Part shown: in pieces, positions 17,918 through 26,482 of the stretch
How the letters are laid out: every line of letters begins with the position of its first letter
How positions within the stretch are numbered: the first letter of the stretch is position 1
DNA from: Bacteroidales bacterium UBA2861
Lineage (GTDB): Bacteria > Bacteroidota > Bacteroidia > Bacteroidales > UBA932
Direction: 5' to 3'
Assembly: GCA_002350615.1 (NCBI GenBank)
Contig: DEFD01000032.1
Coordinates: forward strand, 73,396 to 137,395
Length of the DNA stretch: 64,000 nt
Position numbers and translations under genes: made by a program
The notes under the pieces: model-generated
The model's database searches: none
What the model was told of the DNA's origin: nothing
The model's input: the letters and a program-made list of their open reading frames with translations, nothing else

Positions 17918-19006
17918 ATGTCAGACAAGAAACTTATAGTAGGTATAACCCAGGGCGACAGCAACGGGATAGGTTACGAGGTCATCATCAAAGCCCTCAG
18001 CGACCCCCGTATCCTGGACATGTTCACACCCGTAATCTACGGGTCATCGAAGATTTTCGGATTCTACCGCAAGACTATCCCGGAAATCGAGCAGATGGAC
18101 ACTAATCTCATTAACAACGCCAGGGAGGCGCATGCCAGGCGCATCAACATTCTGGGCTGCCTGCCGGACAATGCCTTCGCGGAACCGGGCGGAGCCACCG
18201 CGGCATCGGCCCAGGCGGCGATTTCTTCCCTTGAAAGGGCCGTAAAAGACCTGAAGGAAGGCGCCATCGACGTGCTTGTGACCGGCCCCATCAACAAAAA
18301 GGCGATAGTGGCCGAAGGCTTCGGTTTCCCGGGCCATACGGAGTATCTCGAGCAGGAGTTCGGGGTCAAGGATGTCACCATGTTCCTGATATCGGAACGC
18401 CTCAAGGTGGGTGTGGTCACCGGGCATATTCCGCTCAAGGATGTTCCTGCTGCCATTACCGAAGAAAGGATCCTGAGCAAGCTGCGCCTGATGAACGAGT
18501 CACTGAAGAAGGATTTCCGGGTAGCGACTCCGCAGATTGCAGTGCTGAGTCTCAACCCCCACAGCGGGGACAGCGGTCTGCTCGGCGACGAGGAACAGAA
18601 GGTCATAATCCCCGCTATCAAGAAGGCGACCGAAGAGGGAATCCTGGCTTTCGGGCCCTTCTCCCCCGACGGATACTTCGGCATGGGACATTATGAGCGT
18701 TTCGACGCCACCCTCGCCATGTACCACGACCAGGGGCTCGCTCCATTCAAGGCCATAGCCTTCGAGGACGGCGTTAACTATACCGCAGGACTGCCCATAG
18801 TGAGGACTTCGCCCGACCATGGCACCGCTTTCGAGCTCGCCGGACGCGACGAGGCGGATCCCCGCTCGATGCGCGCCGCCATCTTCGCAGCCATCGACAT
18901 TTACAACAACCGCAAGGCCTGGCAGGCCCTCCAGGACGGCAAAATGCCTGAACGCGAGCCCGCCGAAGACCGCCACGAGCGCTCCGGACGACCGCAGATT
19001 GCATAA
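17918..19006 (+). CDS. pdxA: 4-hydroxythreonine-4-phosphate dehydrogenase
   Basis: 362 residues, slightly longer than usual through a charged C-terminal tail rich in Glu and Arg. Motifs are ITQGDSNGIGYE at the start, VTGPINKKAI, PGHTEYLE (metal His), LSLNPHSGDSGLLG, GYFGMGHYERFDATLAMYHDQ (two further metal His) and LPIVRTSPDHGTAF. It oxidises 4-phosphohydroxythreonine in the deoxyxylulose-dependent vitamin B6 pathway. It starts 15 bases after rnhA. Confidence 0.95.
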   Translation: MSDKKLIVGITQGDSNGIGYEVIIKALSDPRILDMFTPVIYGSSKIFGFYRKTIPEIEQMDTNLINNAREAHARRINILGCLPDNAFAEPGGATAASAQAAISSLERAVKDLKEGAIDVLVTGPINKKAIVAEGFGFPGHTEYLEQEFGVKDVTMFLISERLKVGVVTGHIPLKDVPAAITEERILSKLRLMNESLKKDFRVATPQIAVLSLNPHSGDSGLLGDEEQKVIIPAIKKATEEGILAFGPFSPDGYFGMGHYERFDATLAMYHDQGLAPFKAIAFEDGVNYTAGLPIVRTSPDHGTAFELAGRDEADPRSMRAAIFAAIDIYNNRKAWQALQDGKMPEREPAEDRHERSGRPQIA

Positions 19007-19111
19007 TTGACAACGAAAAGTATTATCCTGATAGATACCGATGTGCCGGCTGGAACGCCGGAGGAAGTGCCGGATGAGAAATCCAAAGGATACCCACTGT
19101 CCAGCCACGTT

Positions 19112-19531
19112 TCAGCGCTCTATCTTGACAAGTTCCAGTTCAAAAATGAGCGTGCTGTGGGCCGGAATGTCATCCATCTTCATGGAACCATAACCCCATT
19201 TGGCCGGAATATAGACTTCCCATTTGTCACCTTCATGCATTCGAGTGAGGACAATCTGCCAGCCCATTATGAGATCCCCGACCATGAACAGCGCGGGCAG
19301 AGGCTGTCCTTCGGTAGTATCAAAGACAGTTCCGTCAATGAGTCTTCCAGTGTAATTGACATACACAATACTGCGAGGCGTAGGCCTCCTGCTTCCATGG
19401 CCTTCTTCCAGCACTTTATACAGGACTCCGTTGTCCAAGGCCACAATCCCCTCTTCCTGTGATTTCACCTGCAGGAATGCCTCGTTGGCTTCCTTGTAGG
19501 GATTCGGTCTTTTCTTTTTATGGAATGACAT
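19112..19531 (-). CDS. FKBP-type peptidyl-prolyl isomerase
   Basis: 139 residues from the ATG at 19531, one base after the upstream stop; an ATG at 19546 would overlap that gene. The last 90 residues match the FKBP core: VYVNYTGRLIDGTVFDTT, then the active-site stretch MVGDLIMGWQIVLTRMHEGDKWEVYIPAKWGYG and IPAHSTLIFELELVKI. No signal peptide is seen, so it is probably cytoplasmic. The N-terminal 35 residues are basic and helical (HKKKRPNPYKEAN). Last gene of a three-gene unit. Confidence 0.88.
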   Translation of the reverse strand: MSFHKKKRPNPYKEANEAFLQVKSQEEGIVALDNGVLYKVLEEGHGSRRPTPRSIVYVNYTGRLIDGTVFDTTEGQPLPALFMVGDLIMGWQIVLTRMHEGDKWEVYIPAKWGYGSMKMDDIPAHSTLIFELELVKIER

Positions 19532-19532
19532 G

Positions 19533-20210
19533 TCAATCAGACACATTAATGTTCAGTATTTTCTTGCAGGCCGCCAACTCCGCATCCATCGCCGCGCCTA
19601 TCTGCTGAAGGGACAGGCGGACATTCTGCATCCTGGAGTAATAGACATTGAATTCCGGAAGTTCGTGCAGGTAACGCACGTAATCGAAAACCGTCACTTC
19701 CCATTTCCCATAGAAATACCCATAGACAAGGTCGGATACTACCCTTTTCTGGTTCACGACCTGAGCCGACACATCGGCATACTGCCTTGCGTAGGAATAG
19801 AATTCGTCGATATGACCCAGCAGTTCCACATTCCCAATGTTGGAGAGGATGGCATCCTTGTAGGCGTCCACGCCGCTGTCCACATCGGCCTGCACATATT
19901 CGGACAAGGCGCTGTTGATGAAGGTTATGGCGACGGAGGTATCGACCCTTTCAAGCGTATCGGCGAGGATGGCCAGATGGAGGCACATCGAAGTGGAGTC
20001 GATGGTGTCGTAGAGTTCCTGATACTCCATGAGGCTCTTGTAAGTGCGGTCCATCTTCCCGACGATCTGCCCGGCAAGCAGCTGTGCGGTCTTTTGCCGC
20101 TTGCGGGCGCTGTTCCAACTGTCTACTCCGAAAGTCAGCAGGATACCTAGAACTGTCGCCAGGAAGCCTGGAATGAATGCCCGCAGGAACGTTTTGGCGG
20201 ATTCTTTCAT
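19533..20210 (-). CDS. Hypothetical protein with one N-terminal membrane anchor
   Basis: 225 residues. A hydrophobic helix near 12-30 (IPGFLATVLGILLTFGVDSW) is followed by a basic patch (RKRQK) and a long, mostly helical domain. No known motif is recognised. The anchor and the charge pattern suggest an inner-membrane protein. It lies between YbjQ and FKBP genes with single-base gaps, so the three are probably co-expressed. Confidence 0.6.
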   Translation of the reverse strand: MKESAKTFLRAFIPGFLATVLGILLTFGVDSWNSARKRQKTAQLLAGQIVGKMDRTYKSLMEYQELYDTIDSTSMCLHLAILADTLERVDTSVAITFINSALSEYVQADVDSGVDAYKDAILSNIGNVELLGHIDEFYSYARQYADVSAQVVNQKRVVSDLVYGYFYGKWEVTVFDYVRYLHELPEFNVYYSRMQNVRLSLQQIGAAMDAELAACKKILNINVSD

Positions 20211-20211
20211 G

Positions 20212-20532
20212 TCAGGAAAGTTTTACCGCTGTCCCTGAGGCGGTGACCATGAGCATGCCGCCTGCCTCTCCGAGGACTTCATAGTCGATATCGATGCCTA
20301 CGATGGCGTCCGCACCGAGCGCTGCGGCCCTTTCGGCCATCTCGTTCATGGCCTGGGTACGCGCTAACACAAGTTCCTCCTCGTAGGAGCCGGAACGCCC
20401 GCCGACGATATTGCGAATGCTTGCAGCGAAGTCGCGGATGAAATTAACTCCGGAGATGACTTCCCCGAAGACTACGCCTTTGTATTCGGTGATCGCACGA
20501 CCTTCTACTGTGGGTGTTGTGGTGAGTATCAT
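20212..20532 (-). CDS. YbjQ-family protein (UPF0145)
   Basis: 106 residues, the family length. The characteristic pattern is TPTVEGRAITEYKGVVFGEV at the N-terminus, then RDFAASIRNIVGGRSGSYEEEL, and ALGADAIVGIDIDYEV. Members form small beta-rich pentamer-like assemblies, and a heavy-metal-binding role has been proposed. The function here is not known. First gene of the unit, with a -7 box upstream. Confidence 0.9.
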   Translation of the reverse strand: MILTTTPTVEGRAITEYKGVVFGEVISGVNFIRDFAASIRNIVGGRSGSYEEELVLARTQAMNEMAERAAALGADAIVGIDIDYEVLGEAGGMLMVTASGTAVKLS

Positions 20533-20554
20533 ATTGCTAATGTTTTTAATTCAA

Positions 20555-20562
20555 CAAATTTA
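20555..20562 (-). promoter_or_regulatory. -7 box of the YbjQ-FKBP unit
   Basis: TAAATTTG fits TAnnTTTG and ends 22 bases before the ATG at 20532. Confidence 0.5.
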
Positions 20563-20596
20563 TTGAAAAAACGGCTACACCGCACTGGTGGTAATG

Positions 20597-20818
20597 TCAA
20601 ATCAACCCTTTGAATTTCAACCAAAGAGCAAAGAACTGGTCATAGACATAGTACATATTCCTGTCCATAGTGATGAAATCCTTTTCCAGCAGGCCCTTGA
20701 GCGCCGCGCTGATACTGCTGGCGGAGTTGAGTTTATGCTTTTTGATGAACTTTCCGCCTGAGATAGCATCAGTATGCAAACGCCCTACTTCGCAAAGTAA
20801 TAGTTTCTCAACCAATAT
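20597..20818 (-). pseudogene. C-terminal remnant of a second ATPase of the same family
   Basis: About 73 residues open between two stops, without an ATG at its start. The text LHTDAISGGKFIKKHKL and YYVYDQFFALWLKFKG matches, position for position, the C-terminal helix-turn-helix part of the ATPase immediately upstream (SGEKTISNMETLYKY and FQDPIFEYWLRNYY). It is therefore the tail of a tandem paralogue whose body has been lost. Confidence 0.65.
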
Positions 20819-21723
20819 TCAAAAATAGGATCTTGGAACGAAATCGTACTGCCGTTACTGTCCAAAATATCCTTCTTGATAAAGGTCTTGAGTGAACGGT
20901 ATGCGGAAGTGGCACTGCTGATATGATATTTATACAGTGTCTCCATGTTGGAAATCGTCTTTTCTCCTGAAATGACGGCATGTAGATAGCATGTTTGCTG
21001 AAATGTGAAGGTCTCCATGATATTGGTAAACAACAGACTAAGTTGCTCGACAAGTGTTGCATGGGCCTTGACGACAGTATTCTCATCGCACAGCGAAATA
21101 GTTCTCAACCATGAAAGCTGGGACAGTTGCTGCGTATAATACGGATGATTGTCGGTAAGTGAGATGATTCTCCGACAAGCGTCGTCGGTTATTTCTTTCC
21201 CCGTTGACGCGAAACGTTCTTTAATAAAAGTGATCAGGTGCTCCGTATCAATTTTATTCAAAAAGAAAAGGTCTCCGAATTTGTAAAAAGGCATGGAAGA
21301 ATCTGCAAAGACCTCCAACATCATATGCCTTTTGCTTCCATAGAGGCAGTAACTTGCTTTTTGGTGTTTCTGCCAGTGCGCGCGGAGTTTTCTCTGGAAG
21401 AAAAGCGGATCGTCAAATTCGGCGATATTCTGAAACTCATCTATGCAAACTACAACCTTGATACCCTTCGTCTGCGCTATCCGCTCCGGGAGATCGAGAA
21501 TCTCATCAGGATTATTTCTGATTTCCTCCCAATCAAAGTCTATGGATACTTCATTGCCCGGATCCGCGCCTATTGAAATCTTGGGTATAAGCTGGGAAAA
21601 GAATCTTTTTGCGTTCTGAACCGCCTCCTCCCACTTTGAAGCAGTGCCCTGTATGATACTCCGGGCGAAAACCGTATAGAACTGTTCCTCTGTTTTTACA
21701 TTAAAAAGGTCGACAGTGCAGAT
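20785..21723 (-). pseudogene. AAA-type ATPase lacking its N-terminal nucleotide-binding part
   Basis: An open frame of 313 codons bounded by TAA at 21724-21726. It has no start codon before codon 134. It holds a Walker B-like segment (GIKVVVCIDEFQNIA), an arginine-rich region, and the C-terminal winged-helix part typical of small prokaryotic ATPases of the archaeal/Bacteroidota type. The usual first 80-90 residues with the P-loop are missing; the frame breaks where an AT-rich repeat begins. The reading frame is otherwise clean, so the loss may be recent. Confidence 0.7.
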
Positions 21724-21729
21724 TTATTA

Positions 21730-21771
21730 ACAAAAAATGTAATTACAAAAAATGTAAATACAATTATTGTA
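21730..21771. repeat. AT-rich direct repeat and palindrome
   Basis: The 13-mer ACAAAAAATGTAA occurs at 21730-21742 and 21745-21757, followed by the palindrome TACAATTATTGTA at 21759-21771. It sits exactly at the broken end of the ATPase frame and downstream of the Fic gene. It could be a former regulatory region or a deletion joint. Confidence 0.5.
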
Positions 21772-21849
21772 ATAAACCAATTTGCGGATGCGCTCCTTGG
21801 GTGTAATCGCATGTAAATGAAAGCATAACGGCGCAAAGGTGGGAAAAAA

Positions 21850-22872
21850 TCAGCAAGATAAGGTCGGCTCCACAACGATCCAGTGTCCCCCATTGTCCGG
21901 TCCTTCCCGGACAATGGTCCCTGCTGCCTTGAATTTTGCAAGATGCTTTTCCACTGCCTTGGCAGTGATACCTATTTCTGATGCAATCCTTGTGGCGGAG
22001 TACTCGGGGTACACCTTAAGTAAATCAAGAATTTTCTTACTACTTTTTACCTTTTTCTCGGAACTTATTGTGCTTATCTTACTACTTTCTTCGCCTGTGG
22101 ATTCCAGATAGGCGGCAATATCGGAGGAAAGGGTCTTCACCATCTCGCCCGCCATGAAGTCCAGGAAGAAGGACAGATCTTCATTTTCTCGCGTGGCTAT
22201 GAGCGCGTTTATGTAATCTCCCCTGTCTTCCTTCAGGACCTTTGCCGGGAGCAGCCCGAATTCGAACTGTATATGGTTCATGACCAGACGGGCCATACGG
22301 CCGTTGCCGTCGGCCCATGGGTGTATCGTCACCAGCCTGTAGTGAGCCTCGAAGCTCAGGTTGTAACGCTCGGCGATAGTCATCTCCTTGGAGCGCTCAG
22401 CATTCAGCCACCGGCAGAATTCTTCAAGCCGGGCGGGTACTTTCTGGTAGCTCAAGTATGACTTTCCTCCCACCCCGGCACTGACATTGACCAGACGAAG
22501 GTCTCCCTCCGCTGAAGAAAACTCACCGAGGGCGGTCTTGTATGTAGATCCGGTGTTCCGCATCACCAGGCGGGACAAGCCCTTCAGCATGGCGATATCA
22601 AAAGGAGCATGGCGCCCGGCCAGACTGATGCTTTCTTCATATGCACGCTTCAGATCCAGGTTCATCATCTGCTCCGCTATGGTCTTCCCTTTCGCCGAGA
22701 TGCCCTCGTCAAAGAGCATCTGGTTTTCAATTTCCGTCACGGTGGAGCCTTCGATTGCGGTGGAATGGGTGATAATGGAATACAGATAGAACTTTCCATA
22801 ATCTATCTGCGAGTCGATACCAAGCCTCCTATACTGCGATATCAGGTCAATGACTTTATCAATTGCCGGCAT
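21850..22872 (-). CDS. Fic-family protein with C-terminal winged helix
   Basis: 340 residues. The Fic motif HPWADGNGRMAR lies at about 184-195, so the catalytic His and the phosphate-binding loop are intact and AMP transfer is expected. The segment HSTAIEGST near residue 36 fits the N-terminal inhibitory motif (S/T)xxxE(G/N) of class II Fic proteins. A Ser/Lys linker leads to a winged helix (about 275-335: YSATRIASEIGITAKAVEKHLAKFKAAGTIVR). This layout suggests a self-regulating protein that binds its own promoter, where three repeats are found. The target protein is unknown. Confidence 0.9.
   Translation of the reverse strand: MPAIDKVIDLISQYRRLGIDSQIDYGKFYLYSIITHSTAIEGSTVTEIENQMLFDEGISAKGKTIAEQMMNLDLKRAYEESISLAGRHAPFDIAMLKGLSRLVMRNTGSTYKTALGEFSSAEGDLRLVNVSAGVGGKSYLSYQKVPARLEEFCRWLNAERSKEMTIAERYNLSFEAHYRLVTIHPWADGNGRMARLVMNHIQFEFGLLPAKVLKEDRGDYINALIATRENEDLSFFLDFMAGEMVKTLSSDIAAYLESTGEESSKISTISSEKKVKSSKKILDLLKVYPEYSATRIASEIGITAKAVEKHLAKFKAAGTIVREGPDNGGHWIVVEPTLSC
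22035..22085 (-). promoter_or_regulatory. Two operator-like repeats inside the Fic coding region
   Basis: GTAGTAAGA occurs at 22035-22043 and 22077-22085 on the minus strand, 42 bases apart. The copies encode the Ser-Ser-Lys pairs of the linker before the winged helix. They are the same motif as in the promoter. The 19 bases AAAAAGTAGTAAGAAAATT around 22035 are identical to those around the promoter copy at 22927. Confidence 0.6.
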
Positions 22873-22874
22873 TA

Positions 22875-22935
22875 TCTTACTACCTTTTGCACAAAGATAG
22901 ACTTTTCTTACTACTTTTTCAAATTTTCTTACTAC
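22875..22935 (-). promoter_or_regulatory. Fic promoter with three operator-like repeats
   Basis: The minus strand carries GTAGTAAGA at 22875-22883, 22906-22914 and 22927-22935, spaced 31 and 21 bases (about three and two helical turns). A -7 box TATCTTTG lies between the first two, at 22892-22899. The nearest repeat ends two bases before the ATG. A bound protein would cover the -33 region and the start site, so repression is the likely outcome. Confidence 0.65.
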
Positions 22936-22972
22936 TTTTTTATAACCATAACGCCTGCCCTTCCTTCAGGAA

Positions 22973-24910
22973 TCAGCAAAGCGCCTGTGCAAGAAGCGAA
23001 ACAGGATTCAGGACCGGCACTCCGGTGCTCATCTCGATCTGCCATTTGCAGGTTTCGCACTCGGTGATCACGCAGTCGGCACCGCTGGAACGGATGTCGT
23101 CGAAGAGTTTCCCGCCTATCGCCTGGGACCAGGCATAATTCTCTTTCTTGAATCCAAAGGTTCCAGCAATGCCGCAGCAGTTGGGTTCGAGCTCCACGAG
23201 TTCCACTCCCGGAATCATCTTCAGAAGTTCAAGGGTGTAATTCCTCCAACCGAGCTTCTGCATGTGGCAGGCCGTGTGGTAGGCGACGCGCATCTTGAAA
23301 TCCTTACGGAAATGCAGTCTGGAGGCGTTTTCGGAAGCCGGCGCGTCCCCAACGGCCACTTCGCCGGAGGATATCTTTTCGCACAGCCACTTGCTGAGCA
23401 GCATAAGATGCGGCCTCACGTCGGTATTGTCCAGCCCGAGCACATGGTGGTACTCGTCACGCATGGTGAAGGTGCAGGTGGACGATACGGTGAGGATTTC
23501 CTCCCCTGCCGCGATCGCCTTGCGCATGGACTCCAGATTGGTGCGGGCCTGCTTTTCGGCCTGTTTGCCGAAGCTGTTGCTGATGAGTGCGACACCGCAG
23601 CAGCGTTCCTTGTCGAGCAGATGCACGCCGTACCCGGCAGCGTTCACCACCTTGACGAAATCTTTTCCCAGCTGAGGATAGTTGTAGTTTGCATAGCAGC
23701 CGTGGAAGAAGCTGACGTAGCGGTCGAAGCCGGCAGATTGAGCGGGCTCCGACGTGGCGGCAGAGGGCCGGGAGCTGCCGGCTTCTGCGGAGCTGTTTTT
23801 CTTGAACCAGCGCTCGAAGGTCTGCGAAGAATAGGAAGGGAAGGTGCGATGCTTGTCCACACCCACCACCCCATGCATCAGGGCCTTTACCGGTTTCGCC
23901 TTCAGCACCGGATTCACTATGCCTGCGAAAGGCGATGCGAGGCTGCCGACAAGGTCGGTGGATGCAAGCACCCAGTCCCTGAGGTTATGGCCGGCATATT
24001 TGAGCCTGGCGCCCTGGATGATATCCCCGATTTTCACGCCCGAAGGGCAGCTCACCTCACAGCGCTTGCAGTTCAGGCAGTATTTCAGCGCATAGTCGTA
24101 ATATTCAGGATCTTTAAGGCGATAGCGTTCTCCGTCCGGGCCGGCCTTTTTGGGGCCCGGATAGTGGTCGTTGACCGCCAGCATGGGGCAGACCAGGGTG
24201 CAGAGGTTGCACTTTAGGCACTGTTCGAGGGTGCCGTTGGGAGAAGTGACGTCGGGAGAAGCGATGTCGGAAGTGATAGTGGGCTGGACATTCGCTACTG
24301 CCACGCGCGGGCCTGCGCAAAAAACTGTGTCCAAGTCTTCAGCCTTGGAGACAACGCCCGCCACATCCGCAGCGGCAGAATCTTTCGCCAACACCTTTCC
24401 GACAGCATAGAGATTCTCCGCAGGCTCGCCTGCGAACAGCACCCTGCCGTCTTGGGCGGTCTTGACGCCGAAATCGAGGAAGGGTTGGGAGGCGAAGAAA
24501 TCCGCCGAATACCACTTCGTGCGGTCGGGGATATATTCCACATCCGCACCGAATACCGGCTCATACACGCGGTCGCAGCCTGCAAGGAGCCCGCGGCTGA
24601 AGAACTTGCCGCTTGCCAGAACGAAAACTCCGGCAGCCACCGGGTCGTCTTCAAGATTCGCCGTGCGAACGGCAAGCAGACGGCCACCGATCCTGCCATC
24701 CTGCCAGATCCCGGCAACTGCGCGGTCGCCACGAAGGACGGTCGCCCCGGCCTGCGCCAGCGAAGAAAGATCCCCGTAGGGATTGGTAGGATCCGCCCCG
24801 AGCCGAAGCCCGTCCGCTATCACACATGTTTTCAAACCTTTATCCAGGCACGCCCGGGCAGCTGCACAGGCCGAATTGCCGCCACCTATTATAACCGCAT
24901 CAAACTTCAT
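22973..24910 (-). CDS. Anaerobic glycerol-3-phosphate dehydrogenase, GlpB-GlpC fusion
   Basis: 645 residues that join two normally separate subunits. Residues 1 to about 210 match GlpB: an FAD-binding start DAVIIGGGNSACAAARACLDKG and the late LFAGEPAENLYAVGKVLA. Residues about 225-645 match GlpC: ferredoxin-type clusters CLKCNLCTLVCP (near 230) and CLNCKRCEVSCP (near 276), then two CCG domains (LLDKERCCG and ELEPNCCG). With GlpA it passes electrons from glycerol 3-phosphate to the quinone pool without oxygen. The GlpB part is shorter than the free subunit, and a Ser/Ala/Pro-rich insert separates the cluster domain from the CCG repeats. Last gene of the long operon. Confidence 0.88.
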   Translation of the reverse strand: MKFDAVIIGGGNSACAAARACLDKGLKTCVIADGLRLGADPTNPYGDLSSLAQAGATVLRGDRAVAGIWQDGRIGGRLLAVRTANLEDDPVAAGVFVLASGKFFSRGLLAGCDRVYEPVFGADVEYIPDRTKWYSADFFASQPFLDFGVKTAQDGRVLFAGEPAENLYAVGKVLAKDSAAADVAGVVSKAEDLDTVFCAGPRVAVANVQPTITSDIASPDVTSPNGTLEQCLKCNLCTLVCPMLAVNDHYPGPKKAGPDGERYRLKDPEYYDYALKYCLNCKRCEVSCPSGVKIGDIIQGARLKYAGHNLRDWVLASTDLVGSLASPFAGIVNPVLKAKPVKALMHGVVGVDKHRTFPSYSSQTFERWFKKNSSAEAGSSRPSAATSEPAQSAGFDRYVSFFHGCYANYNYPQLGKDFVKVVNAAGYGVHLLDKERCCGVALISNSFGKQAEKQARTNLESMRKAIAAGEEILTVSSTCTFTMRDEYHHVLGLDNTDVRPHLMLLSKWLCEKISSGEVAVGDAPASENASRLHFRKDFKMRVAYHTACHMQKLGWRNYTLELLKMIPGVELVELEPNCCGIAGTFGFKKENYAWSQAIGGKLFDDIRSSGADCVITECETCKWQIEMSTGVPVLNPVSLLAQALC

Positions 24911-26459
24911 TGCCGTGCATTTTTTGCATATACTCCGCTTCCCTCAGGGTGTCGCCCCAAAGCACAGGGGTCATGCCCTTCCAGCGTTCCTGGAGATAAT
25001 CGTTTATGAATTCGCCTTCCTTTTCAGGCTGCCCGAGCTCTTCCGCTAGGACCTTGGCCACTTTGCGGATGCAGAAGGATCCCTGGCATGTACCCATGCC
25101 GATACGGGTGTGACGGCGGAGGTCCGATATATTGCGCACGCCCAGCGTCTTGACCGCATAGGCGATTTCCGCCCTGGTGACCTGCTCGCATTCGCAGATG
25201 ATTTCGCGTCCGCGTTCGAAGTCCATCCGGCTTACTTCGGTGCCGTGACGGCCGATGGCGGCGCGCTTGAAATAAGGTTCTTCGTTTTTGGGATGGCGCC
25301 TTTCCGAGCCGGGCAGGGGCTTGACCGCAGTGGTGCAGGCCACCTTGACTCCGAGTTTTTCGCAGACCTTGTCCGTAACCATTTCCGCCATGAGACGGCT
25401 TGTGGTGAGCTTTCCGCCGGTTATAGTGATGAGCCCCGGAACTCCGTCCCTGCTCTCATGGTCGAGAACCACGATGCCTCGGGACACGCTGCGCCCGTCA
25501 CCTTCCCCACCGGCCATCACCAAAGGCCGGACGCCTGCATAGGCGCGGATGATACGGGTTGCGGCAAGGCTGGGAACCAGCTGCACCCCTTCACGGAGCA
25601 ACAGGTCCACCTCCTGGGGAGTGGCGTGCATATCGTCGATGGTATCAAGGGGAACCTTGTCCGAGGTGGTCCCGAGCACGCTCACCACGTCGCCGGGCAC
25701 GAGAATGTCCGCATTGGACGGCTTGCGGCAACGGTTGATCACCATTCCAGCCACCCTGTGGCCGAAGATTATGAGGGCGCCCTTGCTGGGCAGCATCTCT
25801 ATGTGTACGCCGGCGTTTTCGGCGAGTTGCGCCGTCCAGATGCCTGCGGCGAGGATGACTTGCCTTGCGCGGATCTCTTTTTCGGTGCTTTCACCATGTC
25901 CGAGCACCTTGACGCCCACTACCCTGCCGTTTTCCTTGACGAAAGAAGTGACCGTGTGGAACTTGAGTATTTCCGCACCGTGGCGTATGGCGTCGATTAT
26001 ATTTGCGTCCGTGAGGCGGAACGGGTCCACGGAAGCATCGGGCACTTTAACCGCTCCGATGAGCCGTGGATTCACCGACGGTTCCAGACGCATGGCTTCC
26101 TTGGGGGAAATGGCTTCGGCTTCTATGCCGGCGGCAAGGCAGCATTTTACGAAATTCTCCTGATATTCAAGGCTGTCCTCGGGGAGGGTTATGAAAAGGC
26201 CTCCGCAGGGTTCCACGCAGTTGGAGGCGATGCGCCTCAGTATCTTATTCTCTCGGATGCACTCCTCGGCGCCTTCCCTGTCGGTTACGGCATAGCGCCC
26301 GCCGCTGTGAAGCAGGCCGTGGTTGCGGCCACTGGCGCCATCGCAGATGTCGCCACGCTCCACCAGGAGCGTCCGCAGACCGCGCATGGCGCAGTCGCGG
26401 GCAGTGGCCGCTCCCGTAATACCACCACCCACTATGATAACATCGTACTCTTTAATCAT
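24900..26459 (-). CDS. glpA: Anaerobic glycerol-3-phosphate dehydrogenase subunit A
   Basis: 519 residues from the ATG at 26459. FAD binding is by DVIIVGGGITGAATARDCAMRG at the N-terminus. The DAO-type core continues through RNHGLLHSGGRYAV, KVPDASVDPFRL, and ITGGKLTTSRLMAEMV. The C-terminal cysteine domain of the GlpA type is present (CECEQVTRAEIAYAV, GMGTCQGSFC). It oxidises sn-glycerol 3-phosphate to dihydroxyacetone phosphate. It overlaps the fused GlpBC start by 11 bases, so the subunits are made together. Confidence 0.94.
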   Translation of the reverse strand: MIKEYDVIIVGGGITGAATARDCAMRGLRTLLVERGDICDGASGRNHGLLHSGGRYAVTDREGAEECIRENKILRRIASNCVEPCGGLFITLPEDSLEYQENFVKCCLAAGIEAEAISPKEAMRLEPSVNPRLIGAVKVPDASVDPFRLTDANIIDAIRHGAEILKFHTVTSFVKENGRVVGVKVLGHGESTEKEIRARQVILAAGIWTAQLAENAGVHIEMLPSKGALIIFGHRVAGMVINRCRKPSNADILVPGDVVSVLGTTSDKVPLDTIDDMHATPQEVDLLLREGVQLVPSLAATRIIRAYAGVRPLVMAGGEGDGRSVSRGIVVLDHESRDGVPGLITITGGKLTTSRLMAEMVTDKVCEKLGVKVACTTAVKPLPGSERRHPKNEEPYFKRAAIGRHGTEVSRMDFERGREIICECEQVTRAEIAYAVKTLGVRNISDLRRHTRIGMGTCQGSFCIRKVAKVLAEELGQPEKEGEFINDYLQERWKGMTPVLWGDTLREAEYMQKMHGNEV

Positions 26460-26482
26460 CAAAAGGATTTTAACCCTTAAAG

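Noticed and set aside
19007..19111. Possible terminator between pdxA and the FKBP gene
   Set aside because: Only a five-base stem (CCGGC/GCCGG) is seen and no T-tract follows.
19007..19462. + strand frame starting with TTG right after the pdxA stop
   Set aside because: After about 40 residues it only reads the antisense of the FKBP gene. The first part is short and has no homologue I recognise.
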